The notes under the pieces were generated by a model that worked only from the letters and a program-made list of their open reading frames with translations, had not been told where the DNA came from and searched no databases. Positions 31,747 through 43,412 of a stretch of DNA of 64,000 nucleotides are shown piece by piece (the first letter of the stretch is position 1; each line of letters begins with the position of its first letter). Source of the stretch: Azolla caroliniana (lineage: Eukaryota; Polypodiophyta). Location: NCBI GenBank assembly GCA_043228905.1, contig JBHGNT010000006.1, forward strand, positions 15,500,001-15,564,000, written 5' to 3'. The position numbers were made by a program, and so were the translations under genes.

Positions 31747-33144
31747 GTTAAAACCCTAAATTTCCAGAAAAAAAAACAAGTATTAAAGATGGCTATGGGC
31801 AACAACAATACACAAAAATATTCCACACAATACACAAGATTAGACACAACAATACACAAGATAATCAATAGACAGAAAAGTTATTGCAATCCAAGACCGA
31901 ACAGTAGAGGATTTCACTCTGTTGGATCCAACAGTTGAGGAGGCGATCCAAGACCGACCAATGGCAACAACTGAGTGTAGAATGTTGCCGTTGGATGAGT
32001 GAACTCCGTCAAATCAAAATGTGGAAGCAATCCGGGACTGGATAGTAGTGGCAACTGAGTATAGAATGATGGCAATGGAGGAGAGAACCCCGTCAGATTG
32101 AACAGTTACCGATGATGCTTGAAACGCACATAGAAGGCACTTGAGAATAGAGTGGCATAGAGAAGAGAACCCCGTCAGATTGAACAGTTACCAATGATGC
32201 TTGAAACGCACAGTAGCGGCCCCTGAGTGAGAGTGGAAAAGAGAAGAGAACCCCGTCAGATTGAACAGTTACCAATGATGCTTGAAACGCACAGTAGCGG
32301 CCCCTGAGTGAGAGTGGAAAAGAGAAGAGAACCCCGTCAGATTGAATAGCTCTTTGATTATGCTTGGAACGCACAGTAGCAACCCCTGAGTGTAGAGTGG
32401 CAAAGAGAAGAGAACCCCGTCAGATTGAACAGCTCTTTGATGATGCTTGGAACGCACAGCAGCGGCCCCTGAGTGTAGAGTGGCACAGAGAAGAGAACCC
32501 CCTCAGATTGAACAGCTCTTTGATGATGCTTGGAACGCACAGTAATGGCCCCTGAGTGTAGAGTGGCACAGAGAAGAGAACCCCCTCAGATTGAACAGCT
32601 CTTTGATGATGCTTGGAACGCACAGTAATGGCCCCTGAGTGTAGAGTGGCACAGAGAAGAGAACCCCGTCAGATTGAACAGTTCTTTGATGATGCTTGGA
32701 ATGCACAGTAGTGGCCCCTGAGTGTAGAGTGTCATAGAGAAGAGAACCCCGTCAGATTGAGCAGCTCTTTGATGATGCTTGGAACGCACAGTAGCGGCCC
32801 CTCAGTGTAGAGTGGCGGTAGGTGGACTCGATAGGGTTTAGCAACAGTGGTAGCAACTAACCCATAGTACTCAACTAGAGATGGCCTACGTGATGTGGCA
32901 AAGGATCATGCATAATGGACCTAGGAATTCGATATATAATTTATGGTACACATTTATGGTGCACACATCAATTTATGTTGCACATTTATGGCACTCATTT
33001 ACATATGTAATTAAAACACTCTAGTATTTTCAATGGTAGTTTTTTGCATACTTAATTTATTAATGATGGCTTTTTACTAAAATGACTATTTATCATTGGT
33101 AGCTTTTTGCATAGCTAATTAGCTATGTCAAGGACATAGCTAAT
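31747..33144. repeat. Upstream region of the TE2 minus gene with an 83-bp minisatellite
   Basis: From about 32049 to 32819 there are about nine tandem copies, 83-89 bp each, of a GATTGAACAG...GATGATGCTTGGAACGCACAGTAG...GAGTGTAGAGTGGCA...GAGAACCCC unit. It probably includes the promoter or 5' UTR of the minus gene. No gene seen. The small overlapping reading frames there are the repeat read in phase. The remainder to the right TIR is AT-rich with a palindrome TAGCTAATTAGCTA at 33112-33125. Confidence 0.8.
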
Positions 33145-33169
33145 TGTTTCCACTCGCATGCTTTCACCC
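33145..33169 (-). repeat. Right TIR of TE2
   Basis: Inverted copy of 22243-22267, 24/25 identical, ending TTTCACCC in plus orientation. Followed by the TCAT duplication at 33170-33173. Confidence 0.92.
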
Positions 33170-33173
33170 TCAT

Positions 33174-36100
33174 ATATCGACTGACCACTCAAATTGCGTA
33201 TCCTATGTCCGGCCTGGTACAGATCGTCGCGTACATTAGGCTTCCAACTACAGAGGCTAAGGGACCTTTGAATCTCGCCCTTCTTGGTTTTTGATTTTGG
33301 ACATTGTTCTTTGCTTATCTTTCAGTTCGCCAGCAGTGTCGAGCCAACCGATTTCGCGCTTTGTTGGATCCCGAGGATTTGCTTTGCTAGACCCATATCC
33401 TTCATCAAGAACGATCTGCTCAAGGCCTTCTTCAGCACTCGGATCTTCGTATGGTCCTGTCAGACAATCAACATGTCGTCCACGTACAACAAGAGGATGA
33501 GGAAATATCCTCCGTCGAATTTCTTCACAAACACGCAGTGATCAACCGGCATTTTTTGGTACCCGTTGTCGATCATGAAGGATTCAAATTTTCGGTACCA
33601 TTTCCGAGGAGCTTGCTTCAAACAAGCTCTTCCTCAATCGGCATACCAGGTTCTCTTTGCCTTTCTCCATGAATCCTTCTGGCTGAGTCTTGACGTCTAG
33701 TTGTTCGAGTTCGAGATCCATGCTGGTCGCGATTCTCAACACTATTCGGATTGACGTCATCTTCACGACCAAGGAAAATATTTCGTCAAAATCAACACCC
33801 TTCTTCTGGTGAAAGACTTTCACGACGATTCGTACTTTGTACCTGGGTTGATTCCCGCCATCTCCCGGTTGCAACCTATATACCCATTTATTCCGAAGTG
33901 CCTTCTTTCCTCTCGACAGTTCGGTCAGTTCATATGTGTGGTTATCATGTAAGGAATCCATCTCCTCTTGTATGGCACTCAACCACTTTCGGTTGTGGGT
34001 ATCTTCCTTAGCTTCTTCAAAGCTTTCCGGCTCCCCCTCATTGGTTAGCAACACATGCTCTTCATCCGGAAATCTCCGGGGGGGCCTTCTCTCTCTCAGG
34101 AGATATCTTAGGCCTCCGTTCGGCATGGTCGGTTCTTCTTCGACTTCTTTGTTCAAGTCAAATTCGGTTCCTTGTTTAGTCGGTTCCCCTCATTCTTCAG
34201 TCGGTATTCTATTTTGCCAACTGTTAAATTTGCCGATTGGCTCGAATTCGATTTCCTCTCGATTCGGTGGACCATCGATTCGGTAATTGGAGATTTATTC
34301 TCAATCTCCCAATCAACTATCATCTTCTCTTCCATGAAGACGATGTCTCGACTGCTGATCACCTGGCTAAGTCCCATAGCTGATGCCCAAATTCATCATT
34401 AATGTAGTGGAGAAATATGCATGTTCGAGATTTCGGGTCCAATTTCCCCCTTTGGTCCTTTGCCACATGCACATAGGCAAGATAGTCGAACACCCTCAGA
34501 TGTCGGTACAAGATGTCTTTGCCGCTCCACACCCTTCGTGGAATATCACCGTCCAAGGGTACTGAGGGTGATCGATTTATCACATACACCGTCGTCATCA
34601 GTGCCTTAGCCCAGAACATCTTCAGTAACTTTGCATCTGCAAGCATACTTCGGACCCTCTCCATTACAGTCCGCTTCATTCTCTTAGCCAACCCGTTAAG
34701 CTCTACCGTCTTCGGCACGGTATACTCGAGCCGGATTCCCTACACTAGATAATATTCTTTGAACGGTCCACGATACTCTCTACCATTATCCGCTCGGACT
34801 GCCTTCAATTTTCAGTTGGTTTCTCTCTCGTCCCTCGTTTGGAACTCTTTGAAGATAGATAACACTTGATCCTTTGTCTTTAGCAGGGAAGCCCACAACT
34901 TCCGGCTACAGTCATCAATGAAGATCATGAAGTACTGTGAACCACCATGCGACTTCGTATCCACGTGGCATACGTCCGTATGCACGAGTTCCAACGACAT
35001 TTTCTTCCTCATCGAGGGCCATGCTCAGAAGGATGTTCGGTTCTACTTGCCGACCAAGCAATTCGTGCACTTCTCAAGCTGCACATTCTTCACCTCCGTA
35101 ATGAGGTTGACATCCCCTTCTGGCTCCTATAGCATAGCCTCTTATGCCACAACTCACCCGCTGTGTTGGTTGCCACGTTCACTTCCCCTCGGCATAATCG
35201 AGCATTCATTATGTACAGTGTGGTGGTTTTCCAGGCTCGAGCCACGATCATGATCCCCTTGCAGAACTTCATGACGTCGTTCCGGATGTTACCTATGTAA
35301 CCTTCATCATCCAGCCGACCGGCTGACATCAAGTTCAATCGAACTTCCGGAACGTGCCGAACGTCTCTCAACACTAGTTTGCACCCGGTCGATGTCATCA
35401 GACACACATCTCCAATGCCGACGATTCAGCATGCTCGTTCATTTCCTATCTCTACATATTTGAGATCTCTAGCTCTGTAGGATGAGAAGCACTTTCAGTC
35501 AGGTGTTCGGTGAAATGACGCATCCGAATCGACCACCCATGTCGATTCTTCGCCTGTGAGATTCACTTCGTTTTGCTCACTAATGAGCAACAAATCCTCC
35601 TCACTCGTGGCGATTGCTGAGGTGTTCTTTCGGTTCGGTATTTTCTTCAGTTCTACACCAACAACTCCCCCTTTCTCCTTTTGAAAGTGTCGACAATTCT
35701 TTTGGAAGTGCCCCGGCTTCCCACAATAGAAGCATGTGCGCCTTCCCCTCGGCTTTGACTTGGTCCCCGACTTATCTCCGTTCTGGGGACTTCGATTTCA
35801 GCTTCTTCCCCGAATTGTGTCACCTTCCGTGATTAAGGCCTTCTAGTTGGTATTGGACTCTCGGTCCTTCCGGTAAGCTTCTTCATTCAGCAAGCTCAAC
35901 TTCACCTGCTCTAGGGATAGATGCTTCCCTTCCGGCCCGGCGTTGCCCAATGTGACAATGAGCGTTTCCCAGTTGTCCGGAAGGGATCCCAACAACAATA
36001 ATGCTAATACCTCGTCGACAAGAGGTACTTCTAGAGAGATAGTTTGATTCATTAGTCCTTGGAAGGCATTGATGTGCTCTAACATACTAGAGCCATCATG

Positions 36101-36432
36101 ATGCCGGAGTCTCACGATTTTTCGAAATAATGAGACTCAGTTCACTACGTTCTTGTTATCAAACATGACGCCGATCTTCTTCTATAGGACGTCTGCTTCT
36201 GTTTGCTCGCCGAAGTTGTTGTATAGACTCATGTCTATAAAACACCTTATATATGCGGCCGCGTTTAGATGCAACACTTCCCAAGTCGTTGCATCGATCT
36301 TGTCTGGTCTCTTATCTCCGATTTGCACCGGCAATCAGAGTCTTTGTACACGAGCATGTCTCCCATCTTTGACTTCCACACTGAGGTGTTGGAGCTGGTT
36401 AACTTGAACATGCCGCCAAATGAGTCTTCCAT
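33174..36432 (-). pseudogene. Copia A gag-pol (gag to RT)
   Basis: Minus strand from ATG 36432 (MEDSFGGMFKLT, as in copia B). In order: Gag; CCHC knuckle (CFYCGKPGHFQK, about 35690-35740); protease with DSDAS in place of DSGAS near 35530; pre-integrase; integrase (HTDV, the ADNG motif and LNGLAKRMK for the catalytic Glu block) about 35010-34360; RT with FDEIF, YVDD on the complement of 33460-33480, then GSLMYATICTRPDIGYA reaching the TE2 junction. Frameshifts and stops throughout; the protease catalytic Gly change alone should kill it. Confidence 0.82.
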
Positions 36433-36843
36433 CGCTCTGATACTAGTTTGTTGTAATTTGACCGGCCACAACCGGTTTCACGTATGCGTTCGGGTGGTGC
36501 ACAGAATACACAATAGACAGTATACAGACAGAATACGAAAATACAGAAAGTGAGATACAAAGACACAAGATTTAACGTGGAACCCAAATCGGGAAAACCA
36601 TGTGGAGTACACAAACTCCAAACAAATCACTATATGTGGAGAGGAAGTACAACAAGAAACTCAGAGGCGACGACCTCGAGATTTTCTTCGTCAACAAACG
36701 ACTGTAGAGTTACTCTCTAACTCACACAAACTCTCTCAGTCTGTCTTGCTATATCACCGAGACAACTACCTCGTTCACCCTTCAACACAATGATGATATC
36801 TCTTATTATTTTTCACTAAGGTTTGCCCTAGTTATATATATAC

Positions 36844-37450
36844 TGTTAGGAAACAGGTCCCTCCGGATGGTGAAGACCCGGTGAGAACCGGATTAAGAGT
36901 ACCCGGCTATGGAGAGACGGATGGTGCAGACCCGGTGAGAACCGGATGAAGAGTACCGAGCTACGGAGAGCCGGATGGTGCAGACCCGGTGAGAACCGGA
37001 TGAAGAGACATATTCGTAAATATGTTTCTGAGAGTCCATCGTGGCTATATTTGTAAATAGCCGAAAAGTCATATTAATATAAATATGACTTAGGGCAAAC
37101 TTTAGTGAGTGGTTGTCATTCTTGTTGGCGCAAGATTAGAGCGCGCAACTGTGTACAGAGAGAGTGAGAGAGAGAGGAAGAGGTCGTTGCCTCTAATTGT
37201 AACCGCCGCCTGTGGCGAAGAGTGAAAGCTCGAGGTTGTTGCCTCGGTGCTTTACTGTTGTACACTGTAACATAGTGATAGTTTGCAAACTCTGGGCTGC
37301 CGTGGTTTTTTCCCGAGTTTGGGTTTTCCACGTAAACATCCTGTGTACTCTTCTCTCTATCGTGTTGTGTTTCATTCCCTGTTTTCTGTGTATTATTCTA
37401 GGCTCGGTTGTGGCCGAGCGTTGTGCAAAGGGAGTGTGTAGTTCCTGTCA
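36844..37450 (+). repeat. 5' LTR of copia B
   Basis: 607 bp, TGTTAGG...CCTGTCA. Contains a short ~54-bp minisatellite (ACCCGGTGAGAACCGGATGA units, about 36866-37012). Shorter than its partner (701 bp) mainly through fewer repeat units. Confidence 0.88.
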
Positions 37451-37453
37451 AAT

Positions 37454-37465
37454 TGGTATCAGAGC
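37454..37465 (+). other. Primer binding site of copia B
   Basis: TGGTATCAGAGC, initiator-Met type, a few bases after the LTR end. Confidence 0.88.
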
Positions 37466-37480
37466 GAAACGACACAGAAA

Positions 37481-37745
37481 ATGGACGATTCGTTGGGAGG
37501 CATGTTCAAGCTAACCGGCTCGAACTATTTGGTGTGGAAGTCGAAGATGAGGGACATGCTCGTGGTTAAAGATCCTTGGTTGTCGGTTCAGTTTGGGGAC
37601 AAGAAACCGGACAAAATTGATGCCACGATATGGGAGGTGATGCACATGAAGACAACGGCGTACATACGGTGCTTCATCGACATGAGCCTATACAACAACT
37701 TCAATGAAGAGAGCAAGGCTCATGAGCTATGGGAGAAGCTCGACG
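37481..37745 (+). pseudogene. Copia B gag, N-terminal fragment
   Basis: Starts MDDSLGGMFKLTGSNY and continues through WEVMHMKTTAYIRCFIDMSLY to HELWEKLDV, then is cut by the solo LTR at 37746. Same family as copia A Gag. The Gag C-terminus, knuckle and protease N-terminus do not follow. Confidence 0.8.
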
Positions 37746-38269
37746 TGTTACCCCGTACGAGATGTACGGAGAGTCAAGTGTGATGAGCGAGGGTCGAATG
37801 TTATCATGATGTTGTGTATGTGTAGGGGGTATAAATGTAGTTGTGAGTCTATACGTATATGAGCACATACACACGTGTGTGCATGTGGATGGATACAAGG
37901 AGGTGTGAGTGAGTGTCTAGTATGAATGCTCAATGGGGCTTACACCCCTATGTATCTACCCCCTCTTGTACTATTTAACCCCTTATGGGGAATGAATGAA
38001 ACATGAATGATTATTTTCTCTCTCAATCTCTCTCTCTCTTGTCATCTCTCTTCTTCTCTCTTCCCTTAACGTTGAACCCCCTTGGGAGGGGGTTGGAGCC
38101 ATTCTAGGCACCACCCCCCACCCCGCAATGCTTCTCAATGATTCTCAACCTCTTCATGATCTCTCTCACCATCATAGTCTCCATCATCATCACACCCACC
38201 ATGTCTATCTTTATCATCATTATCATCATGCTATCATAATCCTTTACCCTAACCCTAAAACCTATAACA
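37746..38269 (+). repeat. Solo LTR (TGTTA...TAACA) inside copia B
   Basis: 524 bp with 5-bp inverted ends, an internal CCCCGTACGAGATGTACGG near-palindrome at the start, a TATAAATG box, CT-rich and CATCAT-rich tracts and CCCTAACCCTAAAA near the end. A second copy is at 55770. Flanks CGACG and CGGCG match 4 of 5, but they come from different parts of copia B (Gag versus protease), so sequence between them has been lost. Confidence 0.75.
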
Positions 38270-41200
38270 CGGCGCATCGTTCCACCTTACCCCGGACCGG
38301 AAATACTTCTCATCCTACTCAGCCGGTGATCACGGCTGTGTCCGGATGGGGAATGAAGGTACATGCCGAATTGTCGGCATAGGAGACATGTGGTTGACAA
38401 CACCAACCGGATGCAAGATGATGTTGAAGGATGTCCGACACGTTTCGGAGGTTCGTCTGAACCTGATATCAGCCGGTCGACTAGATGATGAAGGCTACAC
38501 GGGTAGCATCTGGAACGGTGTTATGAAGTTCAGCGAAGGGAGCCGGAAGGTAAACACGTTGTACCTGATGAATGCCTGGTTATGTCCGGAGGAAGTGAAC
38601 GTGGCATCCGACACTGCCGCTGAGTTGTGGCACAAAAGGTTGTGTCACATGAGCGAGAAGGGGATGAAGAGGCTTGTAGACGACAACCTCATTCCAGTGA
38701 AGAACGTGCACTTGGAGAAGTGCAGTGATTGTCTAGCCGGTAAGCAAAACCGGACCTCCTTCCGACCAAGGCCACCGATGAGACCTAATGCACCACTGGA
38801 GTTGGTGCATACTGATGTGTGTCAACTGGACACGAAGTCACATGCAGGATCGCAGTACCTCATGACGTTCATAGATGACCACAACCGGAAGTTGTGGGTC
38901 ACACCGTTGAAGACGAAGGATCAGGTGCTATCCGTCTTCAAAGAGCTCCACGCGAGAGTGGAAAGAGAAACCGGCCGGAAGCTGAAGGCGGTTTGAGTAG
39001 ATAACGGAGGTGAATACCGGGGGCAAATCGTGGAGTACTGTCGCTCGAAGGGAATCCAGCTCGAATTTACCATGCCGAAGATGCCGGAACTAAACGGGCT
39101 GGCCGAGAGGATGAACCAGACCATAATGGAGAGGGTTTGGAGTATGTTGGCGCATGCAAAACTACCCAAGAAGTTTTGGGCTGAGGCACTGTCGACGGCG
39201 ACATATGTGATAAACAGATCACCCTCAGTACCCTTGGACGGAGACACGCCACAAAGAGTCTGGACCGGTAAGGAAGTGTCCTACCAGCACCTGAAGGTGT
39301 TCGGGTGTCTCGCGTACGTGCATGTAGCTAAGGACCAGAGAGGAAAGTTAGATCCAAAGACCCAGCCATGCATATTCCTCGGTTACGACAACGATGAGTT
39401 CGGCTACCGAATGTGGGACCTGGTCGACAAGAAGGTATTCTGGAGTCGAGATATTATCTTTATGGAGGACAAGACGCTCGCCGATTGGGAGTCGGAGAAG
39501 AAGATAATGAACTCCGAGTCGACCGGTAAGGATTGATTCTACGATGAGCAGTCCCAACCGGCAAGAGACCGGTTAGCACTCGAGGAACCGGCCGGTTACG
39601 GTGAGGATACCGAACCGGCAGAAGAAGAAGTAGAGGAAGCTGAAACCAGAACCGGCCAAGATCCCGAATCGGATTCGGATGAAGAGAAAATGGAGGAGCC
39701 AGTTACCGAAGCCCAAAGACGGAGATATCCTCTCAGAGAGAGAAGGCCCCCCCGGAGATTTCCGGATGCAGAGCATGTGCTGCTAACCGATGAGGGGGAG
39801 CCAGAAAGCTTCGTAGAGGCGAAGGATGACACCCACAACCGCAAATGGTTAAGTGCCATGCAGGATGAGATGGATTCCCTGCATGAGAACCATACGTATG
39901 AATTGGTGGAGTTGCCGAAAGGAAAGCGGGCACTCCGAAATAAGTGGGTGTACAAGTTGAAACTGGGAGATGCCGGCAACCCTCCGAGATAAAAAGCCAA
40001 GATCGTGGTGAAGGGGTTCCAACAGAACAAGGGCATGGACTTCGACGAGATATTTGCCCCGGTAGTAAAGATGACCTCCATCCGAACGGTGCTGAGTATA
40101 GCGGCAAGCATGGACCTCGAGGTAGAGCAGCTGGACATGAAGACAACATTCCTTCACGGCGACCTCAAAGAGGAGATCTACATGCAGCAACCGAAAGGAT
40201 TCGTGGAGAAAGGGAAGGAGCACCTGGTATGCCGGTTGAAGAAGAGCCTGTATGGACTGAAGCAGGCTCCCCGACAATGGTACCGGAAGTTCGACTCCTT
40301 CATGACCGATCAAGGGTACCACAAGACGCATGCCGATCCTTGCGTGTTTGTGAAGAAGTTCGAAGGAGGCGACTTCCTGATACTCCTTCTGTACGTGGAC
40401 GACATGTTGATCATCGGACGGGACCAAGCCAAAATACGGATGCTGAAGAAGGCTCTCAACCGGACCTTCTCAATGAAAGACTTGGGTCCAGCAAGACAGA
40501 TGCTGGGGATACATATTATCAGGAACCGGTCAGTGAAACAATTGTGGCTGTCACAGGAGAAGTACGTGACAAAGGTGCTTCACCGGTTCAACATGTCAGA
40601 TGCGAAACCGGTCGGATCGACACTCCCGGCAAATTGTAGATTATCCGGTAAGCAAAGCCCGAAGACGAAAGTAGAGAAGGCTGATATGATGAAGGTTCCA
40701 TATGCCTCTACCGTCGGGAGCTTGATGTACGCAATGGTGTGTACCCGACCGGATATAGGTTACGCAGTCGAAGTGGTGAGCCGGTTTATGAGCAATCCCG
40801 ACAAGGAGCACTGGAACGCGGTCAAATGGATACTCCGGTACTTGAAGGGCACTTCGAATATGTCTCTCGGATTCGGCTCCGGAAAACCTCAACTTGACAG
40901 TTTTACTGATTCAGACGTGTCGACTGATGTGGATACCTGCCGGTCTACATCCGGGTATGTATTGACATATGCAGGGGGAGCTGTTTCGTGGCAGTCGAAG
41001 CTGCAGAAGACGGTTGCGTTGTCAACCACGGAGGCGGAGTACATGGCGGCTGTGGAAGCCGGCAAGGGAATATTATGGCTGAAGGACTTCATCGGAGAGC
41101 TCGGTATCCAGCAAGATGAATACCGGCTCTATTACGACAGTCAAAGTGCCATCCACCTTGCTAAGAATGTGGCCTACCATTCCCGGACGAAGCATATCCA

Positions 41201-41369
41201 GCGTAGGTATCACTGGATCTGGGAAATAGTAGATGACCAGGAGTTCTCGCTGACGAAGGTCCACACGACCGAGAATGGGTCAGATATGCTGACCAAAGTA
41301 CTGATACCCGACAAGCTGGATGCATGCCGGAAGCAGATCGGACTAGTAAGACATCCCATGCCGGAGTGA
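38270..41369 (+). pseudogene. Copia B protease to RNase H
   Basis: Begins within the protease (GASFHLTP), in another frame until 38346, then one frame to 41369 apart from stops at 38994, 39534 and 39990. Integrase: HKRLCHMSEKGM and CSDCLAGKQNR, HTDV, DNGGEY after the first stop, LNGLAERMNQT. RT: FDEIFAPVVKM, YGLKQAPRQW, LYVDDMLI. RNase H: TDSDVSTDVDTCRSTSGYV and STTEAEYMAA. The first two stops are TGA where Arg (CGA) is expected, consistent with deamination. Otherwise well preserved. Confidence 0.87.
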
Positions 41370-41379
41370 AGGGGGAGTT

Positions 41380-42080
41380 TGTTAGGAAATAGGTCCCTCC
41401 AGATGGTGAAGACCCGGTGAGAGCCGGATGAAGACTATACCCGGCTACGGAGAGTCGGATGGTGCAAACCCGGTGAGAACCAGATGAAGAGTACCCGGCT
41501 ACGGAGAGCCGGATGGTGCAAACCTGGTGACAACCGGATGAAGAGTACCCGGCTACGGAGAGCCGGATGGTGCAGACCCGGTGAGAACCAGATGACGAGT
41601 ACCCAGAAACAGAAGACCCGGTGAGAACCGGATGAAGAGACATATTCGTAAATATGTTTCTGAGAGTCCATCGTGGCTATATTTGTAAATAGCCGAAAAG
41701 TCATATTAGTATAAATATGACTTAGGGCAAACTTTAGTGAGTGGTTGTCATTCTTTTTGGTGCAAGATTAGAGCGCGCAACTATGTATAGAGAGAGTGAG
41801 AGAGAGAGGAAGAGGTCGTTGCCTCTGATTGTAACCGCCGCCTGTGGCAAAGAGTGAAAGCTTGAGGTTGTTGCCTTGGTGCTTTATTGTTGTACACTGT
41901 AACATAGTGATAGTTTGCAGCCTCTGGGCTGCCGTGGTTTTTTCCCGAGTTTGGGTTTTCCACGTAAACATCCTGTGTACTCTTCTCTCTATCGTGCTGT
42001 GTTTCATTCCCTGTTTTGTGTATTATTCTAGGCTCGGTTGTGGCCGAGCGTTGTGCAAAGGGAGCGTGTAGTTCCTGTCA
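41380..42080 (+). repeat. 3' LTR of copia B
   Basis: 701 bp after the polypurine tract AGTGAAGGGGGAGTT. It carries extra minisatellite units (about 41400-41635) compared with the 5' LTR. Confidence 0.88.
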
Positions 42081-42254
42081 TATACTTATACAACTTTATG
42101 GCTATTTACATACATAGCCCTCATGGGGCACATTTCGACTATTTACAAATATAGTCTCCTGAGTTGGATGTATCCACATTTTTGGTTTCGGCCTCGGCCG
42201 AGCTACTCATCAACTCGGCTCTTCTCTTCCATGTGGAGGGACCTGTTCCCAACA

Positions 42255-42647
42255 TATTATTATAGGAGTTAATCAGTCGACAAATCGACTAGTCGATTCA
42301 ACTAGCCGACTTCTGTGTCGACTGTCCAGTTGGCCCGACTAGTCGGTCGTGTCTTTAACTTGGATCACTGCTATACTAGTGACTCTCCATGTCAACTCCT
42401 CCTTGTCATCGACTGTCGGCTCTTTGTCCAACCAATTGGCTACTTATTGTTGTTCGCCGGATAGATTAGAAACGTTAAGAAAAGAAATGTAATGGTTCAC
42501 ACGTGAAGCGTGAACGGCTGAACTCCCTGTGTATATAAAGGGTAGAAATCCTCTGTAAAAGGTAGCATAAATTTTTTAAGAGTGAGGTTATCTTTTTCTA
42601 ATAGAATCTTCTTATCTTCTCTGATTTTCTGTGTCTGTGCAACCCGT
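42255..42647. other. Unassigned LTR-like sequence between copia A and element D
   Basis: Starts with palindromic GTCGACAAATCGACTAGTCGA repeats and ends in a promoter-like stretch (TGTATATAAAGGG at about 42531) with an AATAGAATC tail. It continues after element D at 55156 when D and one CCGT are removed. Probably part of another LTR; no gene seen. Confidence 0.4.
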
Positions 42648-43337
42648 TGTCGCGTTGTTACGCACGTGCGCGAAGAACAAGGCGGGACCACTGGGGTCTT
42701 GGACCGAGGAATAGGTGAGGAAGAAAAAAAAGAGAGAGAGAGAGACGCTCACTCACGTATAGACAAAGAAGCACACGAGGACGCGCCACAACAACGCAGC
42801 AGACGCGAGTTGAGAACACTAGAGTGTGTATGTAAATATAGGCATGTATTTGTAAGTATGCAGACGAATCGAACGGTTACAGCCAACCAGGTCGGCGAGG
42901 TGGATGCCGACGCCTGATCACCCACGCACACAGGAGAGCAAGATGGAGATTCTCCCGGAAGCACACGGGCGTTCCACGGAGCAGAATCAGCCTCCTGAGA
43001 GCCTGCGCAAAAGAAAGCTATGGAGAATGACAGAGAAGAAGAGCTCGGTCCCAGTCCGACAACACTTCATTCCCTCTAGCGCGCGATCCCTTTCTCTCCC
43101 CCGTCTCCCTCTCTTTTATAGCTCAAGGAGGGAGGCCGTTTCACCCATTTACATCACATTAACTCTTTGTCCTTTCGGATAGAGATACTCCTCGATTTAC
43201 CTTATAGAATATTGCTACCTAGGATTTAACCTTTGTGCCTACCTATCTACTATACGACAAGGGACGTGCCCACGTGTAAGGGCCGGTTCACACACACTAT
43301 ACACAGTTTGCGCCTGGGGACGGTTTTCTTCACGACA
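42648..43337 (-). repeat. 3' LTR of element D
   Basis: 690 bp. Minus strand start TGTCGTGAAG, end CGCGACA. PPT is the complement of TCCGCCCCCACC (43338-43349). It contains a TTTTATAGCTCAAGGAGGG promoter-like block. Confidence 0.87.
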
Positions 43338-43412
43338 TCCGCCCCCACCTAACCGCTCATCCCCCGGTATGCGCCATAATTGGGTTTTTACGGGAGGAAA
43401 CCGATCCTTGCG

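Larger units (their letters stand above)
22243..33169. mobile_element. TE2: 10.9-kb TIR DNA transposon with two convergent genes
   Basis: 10,927 bp between 25-bp TIRs that match at 24 of 25 positions, with a 4-bp TCAT duplication. Inside: subterminal TAGCTAATTAGCTA palindromes, a plus-strand six-exon gene, an FCP1-like ORF, a minus-strand transposase-like gene, two intronic arrays of the same palindrome, a 254-bp tandem repeat between the gene ends and an 83-bp minisatellite upstream of the minus gene. I could not assign it to a named superfamily from the TIR and TSD; the minus-strand protein resembles a transposase-like family I associate with cnidarians and other animals. It inserted after copia A had formed. 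Confidence 0.9.
36844..42080 (+). mobile_element. Copia B, plus strand, 5.2 kb
   Basis: LTRs 36844-37450 and 41380-42080, perfect 5-bp duplication TATAC (36839-36843 and 42081-42085), PBS, gag start, a solo LTR of another family, protease to RNase H, polypurine tract. Related to copia A (Tork/TNT1-like by sequence, moderately sure). Three in-frame stops and a gag-protease gap make it non-autonomous. Confidence 0.9.
21148..42254 (-). mobile_element. Copia A, host of two nested insertions
   Basis: A minus-strand Ty1/copia element: 3' LTR 21148-21711, RT-RNase H end 21712-22242, [TE2], RT to gag 33170-36432, PBS, and 5' LTR from 36449, itself split by copia B. Subtracting both insertions leaves 4934 bp, normal for a copia element. 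Flanking TATGA (21143-21147) and TATTA (42255-42259) are a 4/5 target duplication. Its proteins are closely related to those of copia B. Many stops and a protease DSD for DSG show it is dead. Confidence 0.88.
36449..42254 (-). repeat. 5' LTR of copia A, split by copia B
   Basis: LTR segments 36449-36843 and 42086-42254 match the 3' LTR at 21148-21711. A PBS-like TAGTATCAGAG (36435-36446, minus strand, one base off the usual) separates it from gag. Removing copia B and one TATAC restores the continuous sequence ATATATATACTTATACAAC seen in the intact LTR. Confidence 0.85.

Noticed and set aside
32093-32789. Many overlapping 60-93-codon frames on the minus strand
   Set aside because: They are the same frame of the 83-bp minisatellite repeated; no start context or domain.
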